From Chionoecetes opilio (Eukaryota; Arthropoda; Malacostraca; Decapoda; Majidae), in contig JACEEZ010018548.1 of the NCBI GenBank assembly GCA_016584305.1, positions 905,375-969,374 on the forward strand: 64,000 nucleotides of DNA, in the 5' to 3' direction. Positions within the stretch are counted from its first letter, which is position 1; each line of letters begins with the position of its first letter. Below the pieces are notes generated by a model. The model ran no database searches, was not told where the DNA came from, and worked only from the letters and a program-made list of their open reading frames with translations. Positions 1 through 35,425 of this stretch are shown here, piece after piece. The position numbers were made by a program, and so were the translations under genes.

Positions 1-1137
1 TCACACTCGTTTTCACCTATAGAAACAGTAGAAAGGTGAAAAATACTTGAATCCAGACACAGTCATGTTCTAAATATTAGCCCAGTAGGGTCAGTACTGC
101 TGTACCAAAGGCTACATCAGACATCCATTCATCACAATCACCGGTAAAGCTGCAGTTTAGTACAATATCCTCTATTGACCAAAATTCTCCTGACATAACT
201 GGGGGGCTGCGCCCATCCAGACCCCCACCCCTGCTAGTTAACTAACCTAGCCTGGGCTTGATTACTTATCCTATTATAACCTCGCTGGGAGGGGGGGGGG
301 TTTCGCCCCTCCAGACCCCCCATGTGTTATATCTCATTTCCGTCGGATTATAGGGATTAGAAATGCTGCAAATTGTCAGTCTATAACTTGAGGACGGTTA
401 TAACTACGTGCCTTGTAATGCTTTAAACTGCATTACAGTAGAACCCAATCACCAAGTAAACATCTTCTCATGTGTGACATGACAGGCAAGGGATCGTGTT
501 GTTGACTGGTTTGTGTTGCAGACTGCCATACAAGGCTACACTATTGTGTGTGGCTACGGAATGTGTGGGTGGGTGGGGGGTGATGTGTCCGCCGCACAAA
601 TCTCTTCCACAGATTTAACGTCGTCGTATCAGTCGGAAACGTGTGCAAACTTCTCTGGAAAGCACAGCTGTCTTGCTGCACCCATAAAGGATGCATGCAT
701 GTGGCATATCGCAAAAAAAAATCAATCAGAAACACCCAAAAATCTTCAAGTACTATATATTTATCTCTTGTGTTTACGTGCTTCTGGGTCAGCGCGGGGA
801 GAGGAGGCTTCCTGCTGTGACGTCACCGAGCCGTGGCGCATCGTCTGCAAGCCTTGAGTGTTTTGAGAGCTCGGGAAATTTGCAGATTTTGATTGCGGAT
901 TATTCAAAAACAGCTGACTGGATGCAAAAAGTGACAACATATTGTTGATATACTCGCTAATGGCTACACTTTTATTGCATTAAATCAGGAATGATGAAAT
1001 GGTCTGGACGATTACTTTAAGAGCTATAACAGTCTGTGTTGGTTATCTAATAAAGAAAGAAATGCGAGTCAAAACTAAGATTCATTTATTCATCTCAAAT
1101 ATTCAATCTCCATCCTCCGTTAGATTGGGAGAGATCA
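1..1137. other. Upstream region of the PIPOX-like gene, no gene seen
   Basis: I see no convincing protein-coding exon here. The stretch holds short G-rich blocks (around 200-235 and 290-330) next to 'aaccccc'-type sequence that recurs elsewhere in the window, which suggests decayed interspersed repeats. A palindromic CRE-type TGACGTCA sits at 818-825, in a locally GC-rich stretch (about 790-850). It could belong to the promoter of the downstream oxidase gene, but there is no TATA box or transcript evidence to fix a start. Confidence 0.35.
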
Positions 1138-10696
<9,559 letters not shown>

Positions 10697-10812
10697 CATG
10701 CAAACGATACTCTCTTCTTTGCTTTCTCGCACCAGAAGTACCAGATTTGCAAATATTATGTCTTTCGGTTTTGTACGTTATGTCAATGTCTTGCGCTTCC
10801 AGTCAATCTATA

Positions 10813-13198
10813 ACACTGGTCGACAAAAAAAAATCGAAGATATGGTTCTGGACTAAATGAAGCTGATTATAGGTAAATCGACCCTGCTAAACTCGAATCT
10901 GATGTTCAATTAACTCTATCACGTCCAGTTTTTGAGAACCAGACGCAATTCATGAAAAAATATGGGTAAAATCAGCAGAAATAGGTTTCACCAATGTTTT
11001 CATTTTAAACTCTTAATCTTTTCTTTTCTCAAGCCTATTTAGGGCAGTGCAGTGTTTTTGAGTCAGTGTGGTTTGTGCAGTGAGCAGGGGAGGGTGTGCG
11101 CGCTGCGTATTGGCGAGGGGTTAGCAGGCTGTGTAGTACATTTTTACCTACTGATCGTACAGCTATTGACATATGTTTAAACATTTTATTTTTCTTTGCA
11201 GATATGATGTGTTTGATTTAGTGGAGTCCTAATTTTAGTTGGTTTACCGTATATAGTACCTTGTACCGGGCTGTGATGGAGCGCCGTAACTGTGTGAATG
11301 CATCGGACAGTTTTTGTTACATATGTGGAATTTTTACCCCTGACAGTCTGAAGAAACCTCTTACAAAGAATGTTAAAGCAGCTTATCTGCATTACTTCAA
11401 GTGCCGTATAGGTGATCAAGATAAGAAGTGGGCCCCTCACGTAGCATGCAACCCCTGTGTGAACCACTTGAATGAATGGATGCGTGGCAAACGGCCATCA
11501 GGCATGGCATTCGGTATCCCAATGGTTTGGCGTGAACAAAAGGATCACAGTACTGACTGCTACTTTTGCCTCACTAACATCAAAGGATATTCAGTAAAAA
11601 CGCGAGCTAAAATCAGGTATCCTGACGTACCTTCTGCCATCAGGCCTGTGCCACATGGTCCTGATCTCCCAGTTCCAAATGTTCCAATTGCAAGTGCTAT
11701 AAGTGAATCAGATTCGAACGAGGAGGATAATCCCATGGATACAGACTTTCAAGAAATGGCAGACAACAGAGAGCCCAAATTCATCAGTCAGGAAATGCTA
11801 CATGACCTTGCTAGGGACCTAGATCTACCCAAGGAGAAAAGTTAAGTCCTTGGATCTCGTCTCAAGGAATGGAATTTGCTACAAGAAGGAGTTCTCATCA
11901 CCACGTTTCGTCGTAGACATAAAGAACTTTCAAGCTTCTTCAAGATGGAACACAAGCTCTGTTACTGCTTTGATGTTGACACACTCATGGAACAACTTTG
12001 TGAGTCTCACACTTATGATAAGAGTGAGTGGCGGCTGTTCATAGATTCAGGAAAAAACACGCTAAAGGCCGTTCTTCTGCATAAAGGAAATAAGCTTCCG
12101 AGTGTTCCAATTGCGCATGGCCATGAAATGAGTGAAAATTATGAAACTATGAAGACTTTGTTATCTGCTGTTAAATATGAAGAACATCAGTGGAATCTGT
12201 GTGGGGACCTGAAGGTAATCTCCTTGCTTCTAGGACTCCAGTTAGGTTACACTAAGCACATGTGTTTTCTTTGTTTGTGGGACTCTAGAGCGGACAGCAA
12301 ACATTACAAACAAAAGGAATGGCCAGCACGACCGAAAGACTCACCTGGCAGGTTCAACTGTATGTACAAACCTCTTGTTGACAGTGAAAAGGTGTACTTA
12401 CCTCCATTGCATCTGAAACTTGGGTTAATGAAAAAATTTGTGAAGGCCATGGATCAAAATGGTGCTGGCTTTCAGTATTTGTTAGCAAAGTTTGAACGCA
12501 CTGTATCTGAAGCCAAAGTAAAGGCAGGTGTTTTCAATGGCCCTCAAATTCGTCAACTACTCAATGATGATGACTTTGTAAAGAGCCTAACTGCCCTGGA
12601 AAAAGCTGCTTGGAAGAGCTTTTTGGCTGTTATAAAGAACTACCTAGGTAATGTTCGAGCATCGAATTATGAGGAACTTGTAAATGACATGTTGAAGAGT
12701 TACCATGCGCTTGGGGCTCGGATGTCACTCAAAATCCACTTTTTCCATTCACATCTTGATTTCTTCCCAACGAATCTTGGCGCGGTCAGTGATGAGCATG
12801 GGGGAACGTTTCCACCAGGACATTGCCACCATGGAAACCCGATACCAAGGACGATTCAGTCCCAACATGATAGGGGACTATTACTGGACGCTACAATGTG
12901 AAAGTAACATAATTTAAGTATATTTTTTGCCAGATATGTACATTAGGTCCTAATAAAGCCGCAGGCACCACCAGAATTTAATTACGAGTAATATATATTA
13001 ACGTAGGGGGATTGTTTCGATTAATTATATAATTATATATACGTATATAATTATAATAGCTATTAAAATGTAAAATGCCGATATTTCAAAAACTATACGT
13101 GCTAGAGAAAAAGCAATGCCATTTTTGAAATCAGCAGCAAAAATGCTTTCCAACCCACACACAATGAACTCAAAACCATTTTTGGTGTCGACCAGTGT
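10813..13198 (+). mobile_element. 2.4-kb DNA transposon with 13-bp terminal inverted repeats
   Basis: ACACTGGTCGACA at 10813-10825 is exactly inverted at 13186-13198. Flanking 8-mers AATCTATA (10805-10812) and AATCGATG (13199-13206) agree at 6 of 8 positions, suggesting a decayed 8-bp target duplication. The enclosed protein (next entry) is the only long open frame. It inserted about 115 bp after the stop codon of the PIPOX-like gene. The family is multi-copy in arthropods and cnidarians as I recall it, but I cannot place it in a named superfamily from the sequence alone. Confidence 0.8.
11276..12914 (+). pseudogene. Cys-rich putative transposase, one stop and one frameshift
   Basis: The frame starting at ATG 11276 runs to a TAA at 11843-11845 and continues in the same frame to about 12800. 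A G-run then shifts the frame, and the natural ending (GERFHQDIATMETRYQGRF) continues to about 12914. It encodes about 540 residues. The N-terminal third has paired cysteines that look zinc-binding (CYICG, ACNPC, CYFC). The middle has GDLKVISLLLGLQLGYTK followed by CFLCLWDSR, and the end has LDFFPTNLGAVSDEHG. A DDE-type RNase H fold with these Asp residues and a Cys-rich insertion is plausible (inference). Only two lesions implies a fairly recent insertion. The protein family is one I recognise as repeated and uncharacterised in arthropods. Host function is not suggested. Confidence 0.7.
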
Positions 13199-13484
13199 AA
13201 TCGATGGGAATGTGTCGTTGAGAATATTATGACCAGCAATGATATGGGAGTTTGTCCAAATAAAGGTTAAACCACTACATCCTATTTATATTAGATAATT
13301 ATCCATTTTTAGTAATTGTGAACATGCTAGAAAGTGTGGTTAGATCCGTGTTAAGCTCATGGATAGTTCATGTAGATACTTTGATTCTATCTAGACATTT
13401 TTATTCCACGTATGTTCCAACAGCGAGGTTATTGACGATATAGATTGTCAGCATGCCACAATGAACTCAAGCAAAGAATTATTT
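13199..13484. other. Intergenic, nothing recognised
   Basis: Moderately AT-rich sequence between the DNA transposon and a composite repeat. No coding potential or repeat structure was seen. Confidence 0.4.
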
Positions 13485-15350
<1,866 letters not shown>

Positions 15351-16351
15351 TAGCATCAGAATGCCCCTGAGCTCCACCTGCTATAGTGCCCCCTCATGCA
15401 ACAGTCGTTCCCCCCTAGAGGTGCACCCACGTTGATAGATACTGTTATGCATGAAGTGGTGATGGTGGAGGTTGCGGTGGTGGGGAAGGCATGTTGGTGT
15501 AGTTGCGTGTCTTGTGTGTATGTGTGTATGAGCTGGGAGGAGGTGGCGCGTGAGGGTGCCTGGTAGGTACGACCTTGAGACACCAGCAGTGAGGCGAGGC
15601 AGCGCGGGTGGGGTGTGGGGAGGGATCGGGGCCAGGAGGACGAGAGAGTGGGTGCGGGGTGCCTGCTCTTGGCAGTGGGCACAAAGGACACACGCGAGAG
15701 AGAGATTTCAGGCGTGGTTGAGTGCGGGTGTGCCGTTCCGGGGGAGGAGGAGGCACGGTGGTTGTGGTGTGGTGGGGGGACTGTGTGTTGTGGTGGTGGG
15801 ACTGTGACTGTGGTGTGGTAACGTCTCTTGTGCTTTCCGACAGTCTAGAAGCGACTGGAAGCTGGCGTACCCACCTGTAATCTGTTTATTGTACTGTGCT
15901 TTGTGGCTTGTGGCTTTCTCATTAAACCAAGAAATGCCTCAGTGTTTTCCTTCGCCTGTGTGTTGATCTCGTGATATATCTTAGCTCGCCTCACCCTACA
16001 CGCCGAACTATCGCTGCAAGTAAGTCAAGTAGCAGTGGTTATTGTAACGTAACGCCTCTTCTGCACAGCCTTTCACCTGAGACACCTGCACTTGCAGTGG
16101 TGTGGTGAGGTCCAGGAGAGGAATAGCGTAACAATACCTACTACTGTAGCTACGTCACTGCACGTTAGGTATTTCTGTGTTGTACATTCTTATCTAAAGT
16201 TCATTAGTATTGGTGACATCAATGGAATTACTCATAACCCTGTCTAAGACTTGAAAATTGTCTTCCTTGAGGGAGGAGGAGTGGAAAGGGTAGTTATGGG
16301 TGGTAATGATAATGATAATCTCCAAAAGACTGCTGACTGTCTACGTTAGGA
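15351..16351. other. Intergenic, G/T-rich then LTR-like sequence, no gene
   Basis: 15440-15830 is strongly G/T-biased and gives a few spurious open frames. 15840-16150 resembles the end of a retroelement long terminal repeat in composition (a stretch with CATTAAACC and repeated GTAACG), but there is no partner repeat or primer-binding site to support it. Confidence 0.3.
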
Positions 16352-16840
16352 AGGATACATATCTACACACAGTTTATCATGATGAATGTACTTAACTATA
16401 TTTTAAGTGACAAACCCAATTTATCATCATCCTATTTCTGTACTTGCTTCAGTTATGTAATCCCTTACCAGTGTGTGATATTCGTGACGTCACCCGCGGG
16501 AACGGTGACGTCACGAGCCATTCAAAACAAGTGGAGGGCAGCACAGTCTCATTCCAAGTCATGAGGTGATTTAAAGCCTATTCACGCGTGTTCCTCCTAC
16601 ATCCTCGGTGTTGACATTGCTTTAAGGTGAGTAGCAGTGACATGGTGTACCTGTGGCATGGTAGAGGCGTGTGTAAGGCGATAATGAGGCAGAAATAAGG
16701 AGTTACCGATGGCCATTCGAGGGTGGTGGTGGTCTCTCATTATTCCACGTTATTTGCTCAGATAACTACTGTTCACTCACTGAAATATCAACATGAGAGA
16801 CTAGTGTTCCTGTTTTGACCCATGTTGAATTCCATTTATG
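16352..16840 (+). repeat. Duplicated promoter-type block, copy A1
   Basis: Near-identical over about 490 bp to 20766-21251. It contains two CRE palindromes (16485-16492 and 16506-16513), a GC-rich CCCGCGGGAAC between them, TTCAAA at 16521-16526, and a consensus splice donor (TTTAAG then GTGAGT) at 16626/16627. It could be a decayed second promoter or a repeat family carrying promoter-like sequence. Confidence 0.8.
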
Positions 16841-16855
16841 AGAGACATGATGTTC

Positions 16856-17126
16856 GCCCCTGGAATAGCTGGAGGGCAGGGGCGACCAGGCGAAGTTGTG
16901 GGGTGGTGTTAGACGGCTCACGTACCAGCCGCCTGGTCCGGTCAGGTAGGGGAGGATGTAAACACCATGGCCGCTCGTTCCAGACTGACTTTATTTCACA
17001 CTCGCGCTCAATATTACACTTAGTGAAACGAGTCTTAATTATCCTAAAACTATCAAAATAAGCAAAGCAAATATAAATGAATTAAATAAACCCCAATGGT
17101 CCAAAGGCACAAACCCATTCCCAACA
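16856..17126 (+). repeat. Duplicated segment, copy B1
   Basis: Matches 20494-20766 almost base for base. Here it follows block A, whereas in the second copy B precedes and directly abuts A. Together the copies give the order A-B ... B-A in direct orientation. Confidence 0.85.
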
Positions 17127-17204
17127 TTCTCCCAACCATAGAGTATAACTAAATATACTCCTTATACTAACAATGGTTTGAAAACCCCACAATACATAAA
17201 TACA

Positions 17205-17530
17205 GGCACACTTCAGCACACACACACATATACCATGACTCAAACTCTACCCTTGTGTGTGTGTCACATACACACACACCACAACTCAAACTATATCCTA
17301 GTGTGTGTCACATACACAAACACCACGCCTCAAAACTATACCCTAGTGTGTGTGTCACATACACACACACCACAACTCAAACTATATCCTAGTGTGTGTG
17401 TCACATACACAAACACCACGCCTCAAAACTATACCCTAGTGTGTGTGTCACATACACACACACCACAACTCAAAACTATACGCTAGTGTGTGTGTCACAT
17501 ACACACACACCACGCCTCTTCAGCACACAC
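17205..17530. repeat. Minisatellite of about 57-bp units with CA/GT stretches
   Basis: About five to six copies of a unit containing ACTATACCCTAGTGTGTGTG and CACATACACACACACCAC. It yields overlapping open frames with no protein character. Confidence 0.9.
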
Positions 17531-17929
17531 ACACACATACCTCAACTCAGACACAACAGATCGCCTCTGCTTGCCGCCAAATAATCACCTCTGTAACCCT
17601 CAAAATGATCACCTCTGTTTGCCACAAAAATGTCAGTACCAAACCAGGCACAAAAGACTACCAACAGGCACAACAGACAGCACCACTGGGCCACTCCTAC
17701 GTCTCTAACTCCTCAAAACCAACTCCTTCTCAAACTCTTGTTTCAAACTAACACCTCTACTACATACCAAAGGTGACTGCAAGGCGAGTCATAACTAGTA
17801 GTAAGAGTGACTGCAAGGTGAGTCATACGTCTCAAACTAACTCCATCTCAAAACGAACACCTCTACTACATACTCCTCAACTACTACAATCTACTCCACC
17901 TTACTACTACCAATACAGGGCTCGCCAGA

Positions 17930-18875
17930 GGTGGTGGTCCTCCCGCACTGGTCTCAAGAGTATTGTCCATCCAACGACACCTGGGCTCGACAGGAGTTAG
18001 GTCCTCCGCCACTGGGCTCGACAGGTGTGTCCTCCGCCACTGGTCGAAGGAGTGTTGGTCCTCCGCACTGGGTCGACAGGCAGTTGGTCCTCACTACTCC
18101 ATGCTCAAGGAGTGCCCGACCACTGGCTCGACAGGAGTGTTGGTCCTCCCCGTCCACTGGGCTCGACAGAGTGTTGGCCTCCCCGCCACTGGGCTCGACA
18201 GGAGTGTGGCCTCACCCCACTGGGCTCGCAGGAGTGTGTGGGTCCTCCCCGCCACTGGGCTCGACATGAGTGTTGGTCCTCCCCGCCACTGGGCTCGACA
18301 GGAGTGTTGGTCCTCCCCGCCACTGGGCTCGACAGGAGTGTTGGTCCTCCCCGCCACTGGGCTCGACAGGAGTGTTGGTCCTCCCCGCCACTGGGCTCGA
18401 CAGGAGTGTTGGTCCTCCCCGCCACTGGGCTCGACAGGAGTGTTGGTCCTCCCCGCCACTGGGCTCGACAGGAGAGTTGGTTCCTCCCCGCCACTGGGCT
18501 CGACAGGAGTGTTGGTCCTCCCCGCCACTGGGCTCGACAGGAGAGTTGGTTCTCCCCGCCACTGGGCTCGACAGGAGTGTTGGTCCTCCCCGCCACTGGG
18601 CTCGACAGGAGTGTTGGTCCTCCCCGCCACTGGGCTCGACAGGAGTGTTGGTCCTCCCCGCCACTGGGCTCGACAGGAGTGTTGGTCCTCCCCGCCACTG
18701 GGCTCGACAGGAGTGTCCTCCCCGCCACTGGGCTCGACAGGAGTGTTGGTCCTCCCCGCCACTGGGCTCGACAGGAGTGTTGGTCCTCCCGCACTGGCTC
18801 GACAGGGTTGTCCTCCCCGCCACTGGGCTCGACAGGAGTGTTGGTCCTCCCCGCCACTGGGCTCGACAGGAACTA
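17930..18875. repeat. 34-bp minisatellite, about 27 copies
   Basis: The unit GAGTGTTGGTCCTCCCCGCC plus ACTGGGCTCGACAG is repeated head to tail, degenerate at the left and nearly perfect from 18270. Because 34 is not a multiple of three, all frames cycle, giving long open frames on both strands (up to about 350 codons) that are artefacts. Confidence 0.97.
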
Positions 18876-19795
18876 AGGGCCCCGGCAGGACCAAAGGGCC
18901 CCGGCAGGACCAAAGGGCCCCGGCAGGACCAAAGGGCCCGACAGGACTAAGGGCCCGACAGGAACTAAGGGCCCGCAGAACTAAGGCCGCAGGAACTAAG
19001 GGCCCGACAGGAACTAAGGGCCCCGGCAGGAACTAAGGGCCCGCAGGAACTAAGGGCCCCGGCAGGAACTAAGGGCCCCGGCAGGAACTAAGGGCCCCGC
19101 AGGAACCTAAGGGCCCCGGCAGGAACTAAGGGCCCCGGCTGGAACTAAGGGCCCCGGCTGGAACTAAGGGCCCGGCAGGAACTAAGGGCCCGACAGGAAC
19201 TAAGGGCCCCGGCAGGACCAAAGGGCCCCGGCAGGAACTAAGGGCCCGGCAGGAACAAAGGGCCCGACAGGAAGTAAGGGCCCGGCAGGAACTAAGGGCC
19301 CGGCAGGAACTAAGGGCCCGACAGGAACTAAGGGCCCGGCAGGAACTAAGGGCCCCGGCTGGAACAAAGGGCCCCGGCTGGAACAAAGGGCCCGACAGGA
19401 ACTAAGGGCCCGGCAGGAACTAAGGGCCCCGGCACAAGGCCGAAGAACTAAGGGCCCCGGCAGGAACAAAGGGCCCGACAGGAACTAAGGGCCCGACAGG
19501 AACTAAGGGCCCGACAGGAACTAAGGGCCCGACAGGAACTAAGGGCCCGGCAGGAACAAAGGGGCCCGGCAGGAACTAAGGGCCCCGGCTGGAACAAAAG
19601 GGCCCCGGCTGGAACAAAGGGCCCCGGCTGGAACAAAGGGCCCCGGCTGGAACAAAAGGGCCCCGGCTGGAACAAAAGGGCCCCGGCTGGAACAAAGGGC
19701 CCCGGCTGGAACAAAGGGCCCCGGCTGGAACAAAGGGCCCCGGCTGGAACTAAGGGCCCGGCAGGAACAAAGGGCCCGACAGGAACAGCCTTTTC
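18870..19795. repeat. 19-bp G/C-rich minisatellite, nearly fifty copies
   Basis: Unit GAACTAAGGGCCCCGGCAG with variants (GACAG, GGCTG, GAACAAAGG). It follows the 34-bp array directly; both contain GGCTCGACAG or GGCCCGACAG-like endings, so the second array may have grown from the first. Confidence 0.97.
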
Positions 19796-19830
19796 TGAAG
19801 CACACAGTGACGGTCTCTTTCCAAGTCGAG

Positions 19831-20331
19831 TTATAGCGCATTTTCGTGACGTTCACCGCCCTGGTTCAGTCCAGTCCGGACCGGGTCAGGGTGGACTGAT
19901 GGTCGCGAAAATACATCGAGACTGGCCCCGTCCCATTCGTCGTTCCTATTGGCTGGGGGATCGAGTGGGCGGTACTGAACTGAACTGTGGAGGCGGCAGG
20001 CGTCCATCTTGTCAATATCCTTTTTGTCGTCCGCCTTTTAACCTGTGCTGAAGACTTTACAACTACCACGCCTGTGATACTATAGTCTTATGGTCGGCCA
20101 TCATGGTGTTTCATGTCTTATCAGCAGCACGAGAAGCTCCTGGTCGCCTTCCCCGCTGACTGTAGTGCGCATGCGCCAGTTCTCCCCACACTGGTCCAAG
20201 GTGGTCCTGGTATGTGGGTCGGACCGGACTGGACTGGGCTAGCCCGTTCTAGACTGCCTCGCAAAAACAGTGACCGCCCGGGACTAGCCCAGTCCAGACC
20301 GGGCCAGAGCGGTCGCGAAAATACGCTATAA
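19831..20331. mobile_element. MITE-like element with TTATAGCG inverted ends
   Basis: TTATAGCGCATTTTCGTGAC at the left and, in reverse, TTATAGCGTATTTTCGCGAC at the right, followed inward on both sides by related CAGTCCAGTCCGGACC-type sequence. Inverted termini of about 50 bp are clear; a target duplication is not. Inside lies an NRF-1-like TGCGCATGCGCC (20166-20177). Confidence 0.55.
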
Positions 20332-20493
20332 TAGCCGGCCCTGTCCCGGCAGCCATGTTAGGCTCACCCTCCTCGGCCAGCTGACCGGCTGGTCATCTGT
20401 CAAAGTTGACAACTTTTCGTCCACTGACATCTTCGCCAATTATTACGTACGGGATCACTTGAACTCACAGTATCCCGGGTCTGGGCACCATGG

Positions 20494-20766
20494 TGCCCCT
20501 GGAACAGCTGGAGGGCAGGGCGAATAGGCGAAGATGTGTGGAGTGGTGTAAGGCGGCTCACGTACCAGCCGCCTGGTCCGGTCAGGTAAGGGAGGATGTA
20601 AACACCATGGCCGCTCGTTCCAGACTGATGGTATTCCACACTCGCGCTCAATATTACACTTAGTGAAACGAGTCTTAATTATCCTAAAACTATCAAAATA
20701 AGCAAAGCAAAAATAAATGAATTAAATAAACCCCAATGGTCCAAAGGCACAAACCCATTCCCAACA
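20494..20766 (+). repeat. Duplicated segment, copy B2
   Basis: Second copy of the 16856-17126 segment, ending CCCATTCCCAACA and running straight into block A2 with no spacer. Confidence 0.85.
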
Positions 20767-21251
20767 GGATACATATCTACACACAGTTTATCACTTATGT
20801 ACTTAACTATATTTTAAGTGACAAACCCAATTTATCATCATCCTATTTCTGTACTTGCTTCAGTTATGTAATCCCTTACCAGTGTGTGATATTCGTGACG
20901 TCACCCGCGGGAACGGTGACGTCACGAGCCATTCAAAACAAGTGGAGGGCAGCACAGTCTCATTCCAAGTCATGAGGTGATTTAAAGCCTATTCACGCGT
21001 GTTCCTCCTACATCCTCGGTGTTGACATTGCTTTAAGGTGAGTAGCAGTGACATGGTGTACCTGTGGCATGGTAGAGGCGTGTGTAAGGCGATAATGAGG
21101 CAGAAATAAGGAGTTACCGATGGCCATTCGAGGGTGGTGGTGGTCTCTCATTATTCCACGTTATTTGCTCAGATAACTACTGTTCACTCACTGAAATATC
21201 AACATGAGAGACTAGTGTTCCTGTTTTGACCCATGTTGAATTCCATTTATG
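20766..21251 (+). promoter_or_regulatory. Candidate separase promoter and non-coding first exon (copy A2)
   Basis: Two TGACGTCA palindromes (20896-20903 and 20917-20924) flank ACCCGCGGGAACGG, whose complement contains the E2F-like TTCCCGC. TTCAAA at 20932-20937 is the complement of the CHR element TTTGAA used in G2/M genes. A strong donor CTTTAAG/GTGAGT follows at 21037/21038. The next coding exon downstream on this strand is separase exon 1, which begins directly after an acceptor at 23230. A leader exon spliced to it would place this block at the promoter of a cell-cycle gene. This is inference; the block is also duplicated at 16352-16840. Confidence 0.5.
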
Positions 21252-23230
21252 CTATGAGAAAGAGAAAAGGAAGGGGAATTAAGGCACCGACCCGATTTTG
21301 ACGTGTGCCCGATTTAGCCCGACAGTGGTAATGCCAGTGTTGATTATGCCCTGGGTGCCCGGTGACTTGCTGCCCCAGCATTACAACATTGTGGATGCCT
21401 TCATACCTTCCACCGGAACCACCGTGGGTTAAAGTTGTTTCCATTAATTTCAGGACGAGCAGCTCAACGCGTGACGTACGTAATGTAAAGAGTTGGGTAA
21501 AACTGCATAATCACCGCTCCAACCTTATCTGAATGACATTACAGTAGCATATAGGGTAAAAATGGACGAGGACTGCGTGGTCATTTTCTGAGACACTAAT
21601 TTTTCCTGGCCAAATAATTAAACTTTTTCAGATGGAGATATTTTGCTTTTCCGGAAACTTGTTAAAAAGTTTTGGTAAAAATGGACGAGGACTGCGCGGT
21701 ACCCCCGTTACCATTTACGTTTTCTATATCATTTATTGCTCATTATACTGTGCAGTATTAATCCACTTCCGCATAACTTTCAAAACTTATATACATATTA
21801 TAAAAATGATATAGTTGTCTAATAGCGCATACAGACACACCCTCCCGTCCGGAGGCCCCCTCACCCTTTAGGAGGGTAGGTTAAGGTTTGGTTAGGTTAA
21901 TAATCTAAATGGGGGGGTTGAGGGGGGCGGAACCCCCCTTTAGGAGGTTCGGTTAGGGCAATAATCCTCCCGGCAGGGCGAGGCAGAGCAAATATCTCTA
22001 TCTGCAAAAACGCCAATTTTTGGCAAGGGAAAGATTACTCAGTGTCACAGAAAATTATCTTGCAGTCCTCGTCCATTTTGTTATATATTTTTTTCATGGA
22101 AACCCATTAAAAAGTTTTATTTGTAATTTTCATCTCCAAATCCTAGGGTCACCGTTTCCATTGATAACAATGTATCTCCATCACATAAAACACAAACTTG
22201 CTAAGGGCAAGTGGTCATAGAGGGGATAACGGGGGGGGGGGGGGTTCCGGGAGGCTAGGAGATTAATACGCCAGGTTAGGCCAGATTAGGTTTAGGTTAG
22301 ATTAGATTTTTCCTTACCCCCGTTATCTTACTTCACAGAGACTTACAGATACTTCATATCTGCAAATGATTAACACTGTGGGAAAAACGTTAATTGGTAC
22401 CAGAGCCTTCAGACAGTTTACTCTTTTTTGCTCTTTTGGTGGCTTGAAATCGCATTTTTTTTTCTACCACTCATTATTGAATACTAAGAAATTGAAATAA
22501 AGGTAACCTAATAAATAGTTTCTTTTATCTTCATCCAAAGGGTTAAATTAGTAAGGTGTGTGGGATTGTAAAAGATGATAGATAGAAAAGTTTTGGAAGG
22601 GGGGGAAACATTTGTCAAATGCAAGAATATGGCGACGGTCCCCAAATATTTAGTGTTTCCTAAGCTGGAAACTAGTTGTTAGATGAGAGAATGTGGTCAC
22701 CAAATGGGAATTATAATTATAATTTATTTACGTTTGCCAAATGGGAAGTTGCCAATTCCAAATACCAAATGTGAGACTACTATGCCTAGTTACATATTAT
22801 GGGGAAAAAATGGTTTCTTTTGCTTATCTTTCTTTTGAGTAGTGTGTGGGATTGTAAAACCATTACCATACTAACATCTAACATTACCATAGAAAATACG
22901 AAGATTGTAATTCGTGGAATATTTAGGGCCATGGCCTGTCAGGAAGAAGACATTGTGTCAATTTTTATGTGTTCTTAGAATAATTGTTCTTCATTATAGC
23001 CTTTTCTATTTATAAATAATGTGAATAAAACCCTGTCAGTTGCAATTATTGTGAGTTATTGTATAAAAGTATTATGCACCATAAGTGATGCAGATTAAAA
23101 TGTTGAGCATGTGATAATTATCAATTGATACGTATATCTTTACACAACTTTTTATAAGTCACCTCATACCTCTGATCATGATTATGACAAAGTGTAAGGG
23201 GTTAAAGGTTCAAGTTTATCCTGTTTCCAG
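21252..23230. other. Intron or intergenic DNA with small inverted and G-rich repeats
   Basis: Holds an inverted-repeat family containing GGACGAGGACTGC (plus strand near 21562 and 21685, minus strand near 22060), poly-G islands near 21910 and 22230 next to AGGTTAGG-type sequence, and AT-rich unique DNA. I see no coding exon; this would be the first intron of separase if the promoter call is right. Confidence 0.4.

Positions 23231-35425
<12,195 letters not shown>

Noticed and set aside
15840..16150. Solo long terminal repeat of a retrovirus-like element
   Set aside because: Composition is suggestive but there is no second copy, no primer-binding site, no target duplication and no gag/pol coding nearby.
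17963..19036. Open frame of 357 codons with RHWARQECWSSPPLGSTG-like repeats
   Set aside because: It is the 34-bp and 19-bp minisatellites read through; equivalent frames exist on the other strand, and no start, domain or splice context supports a protein.
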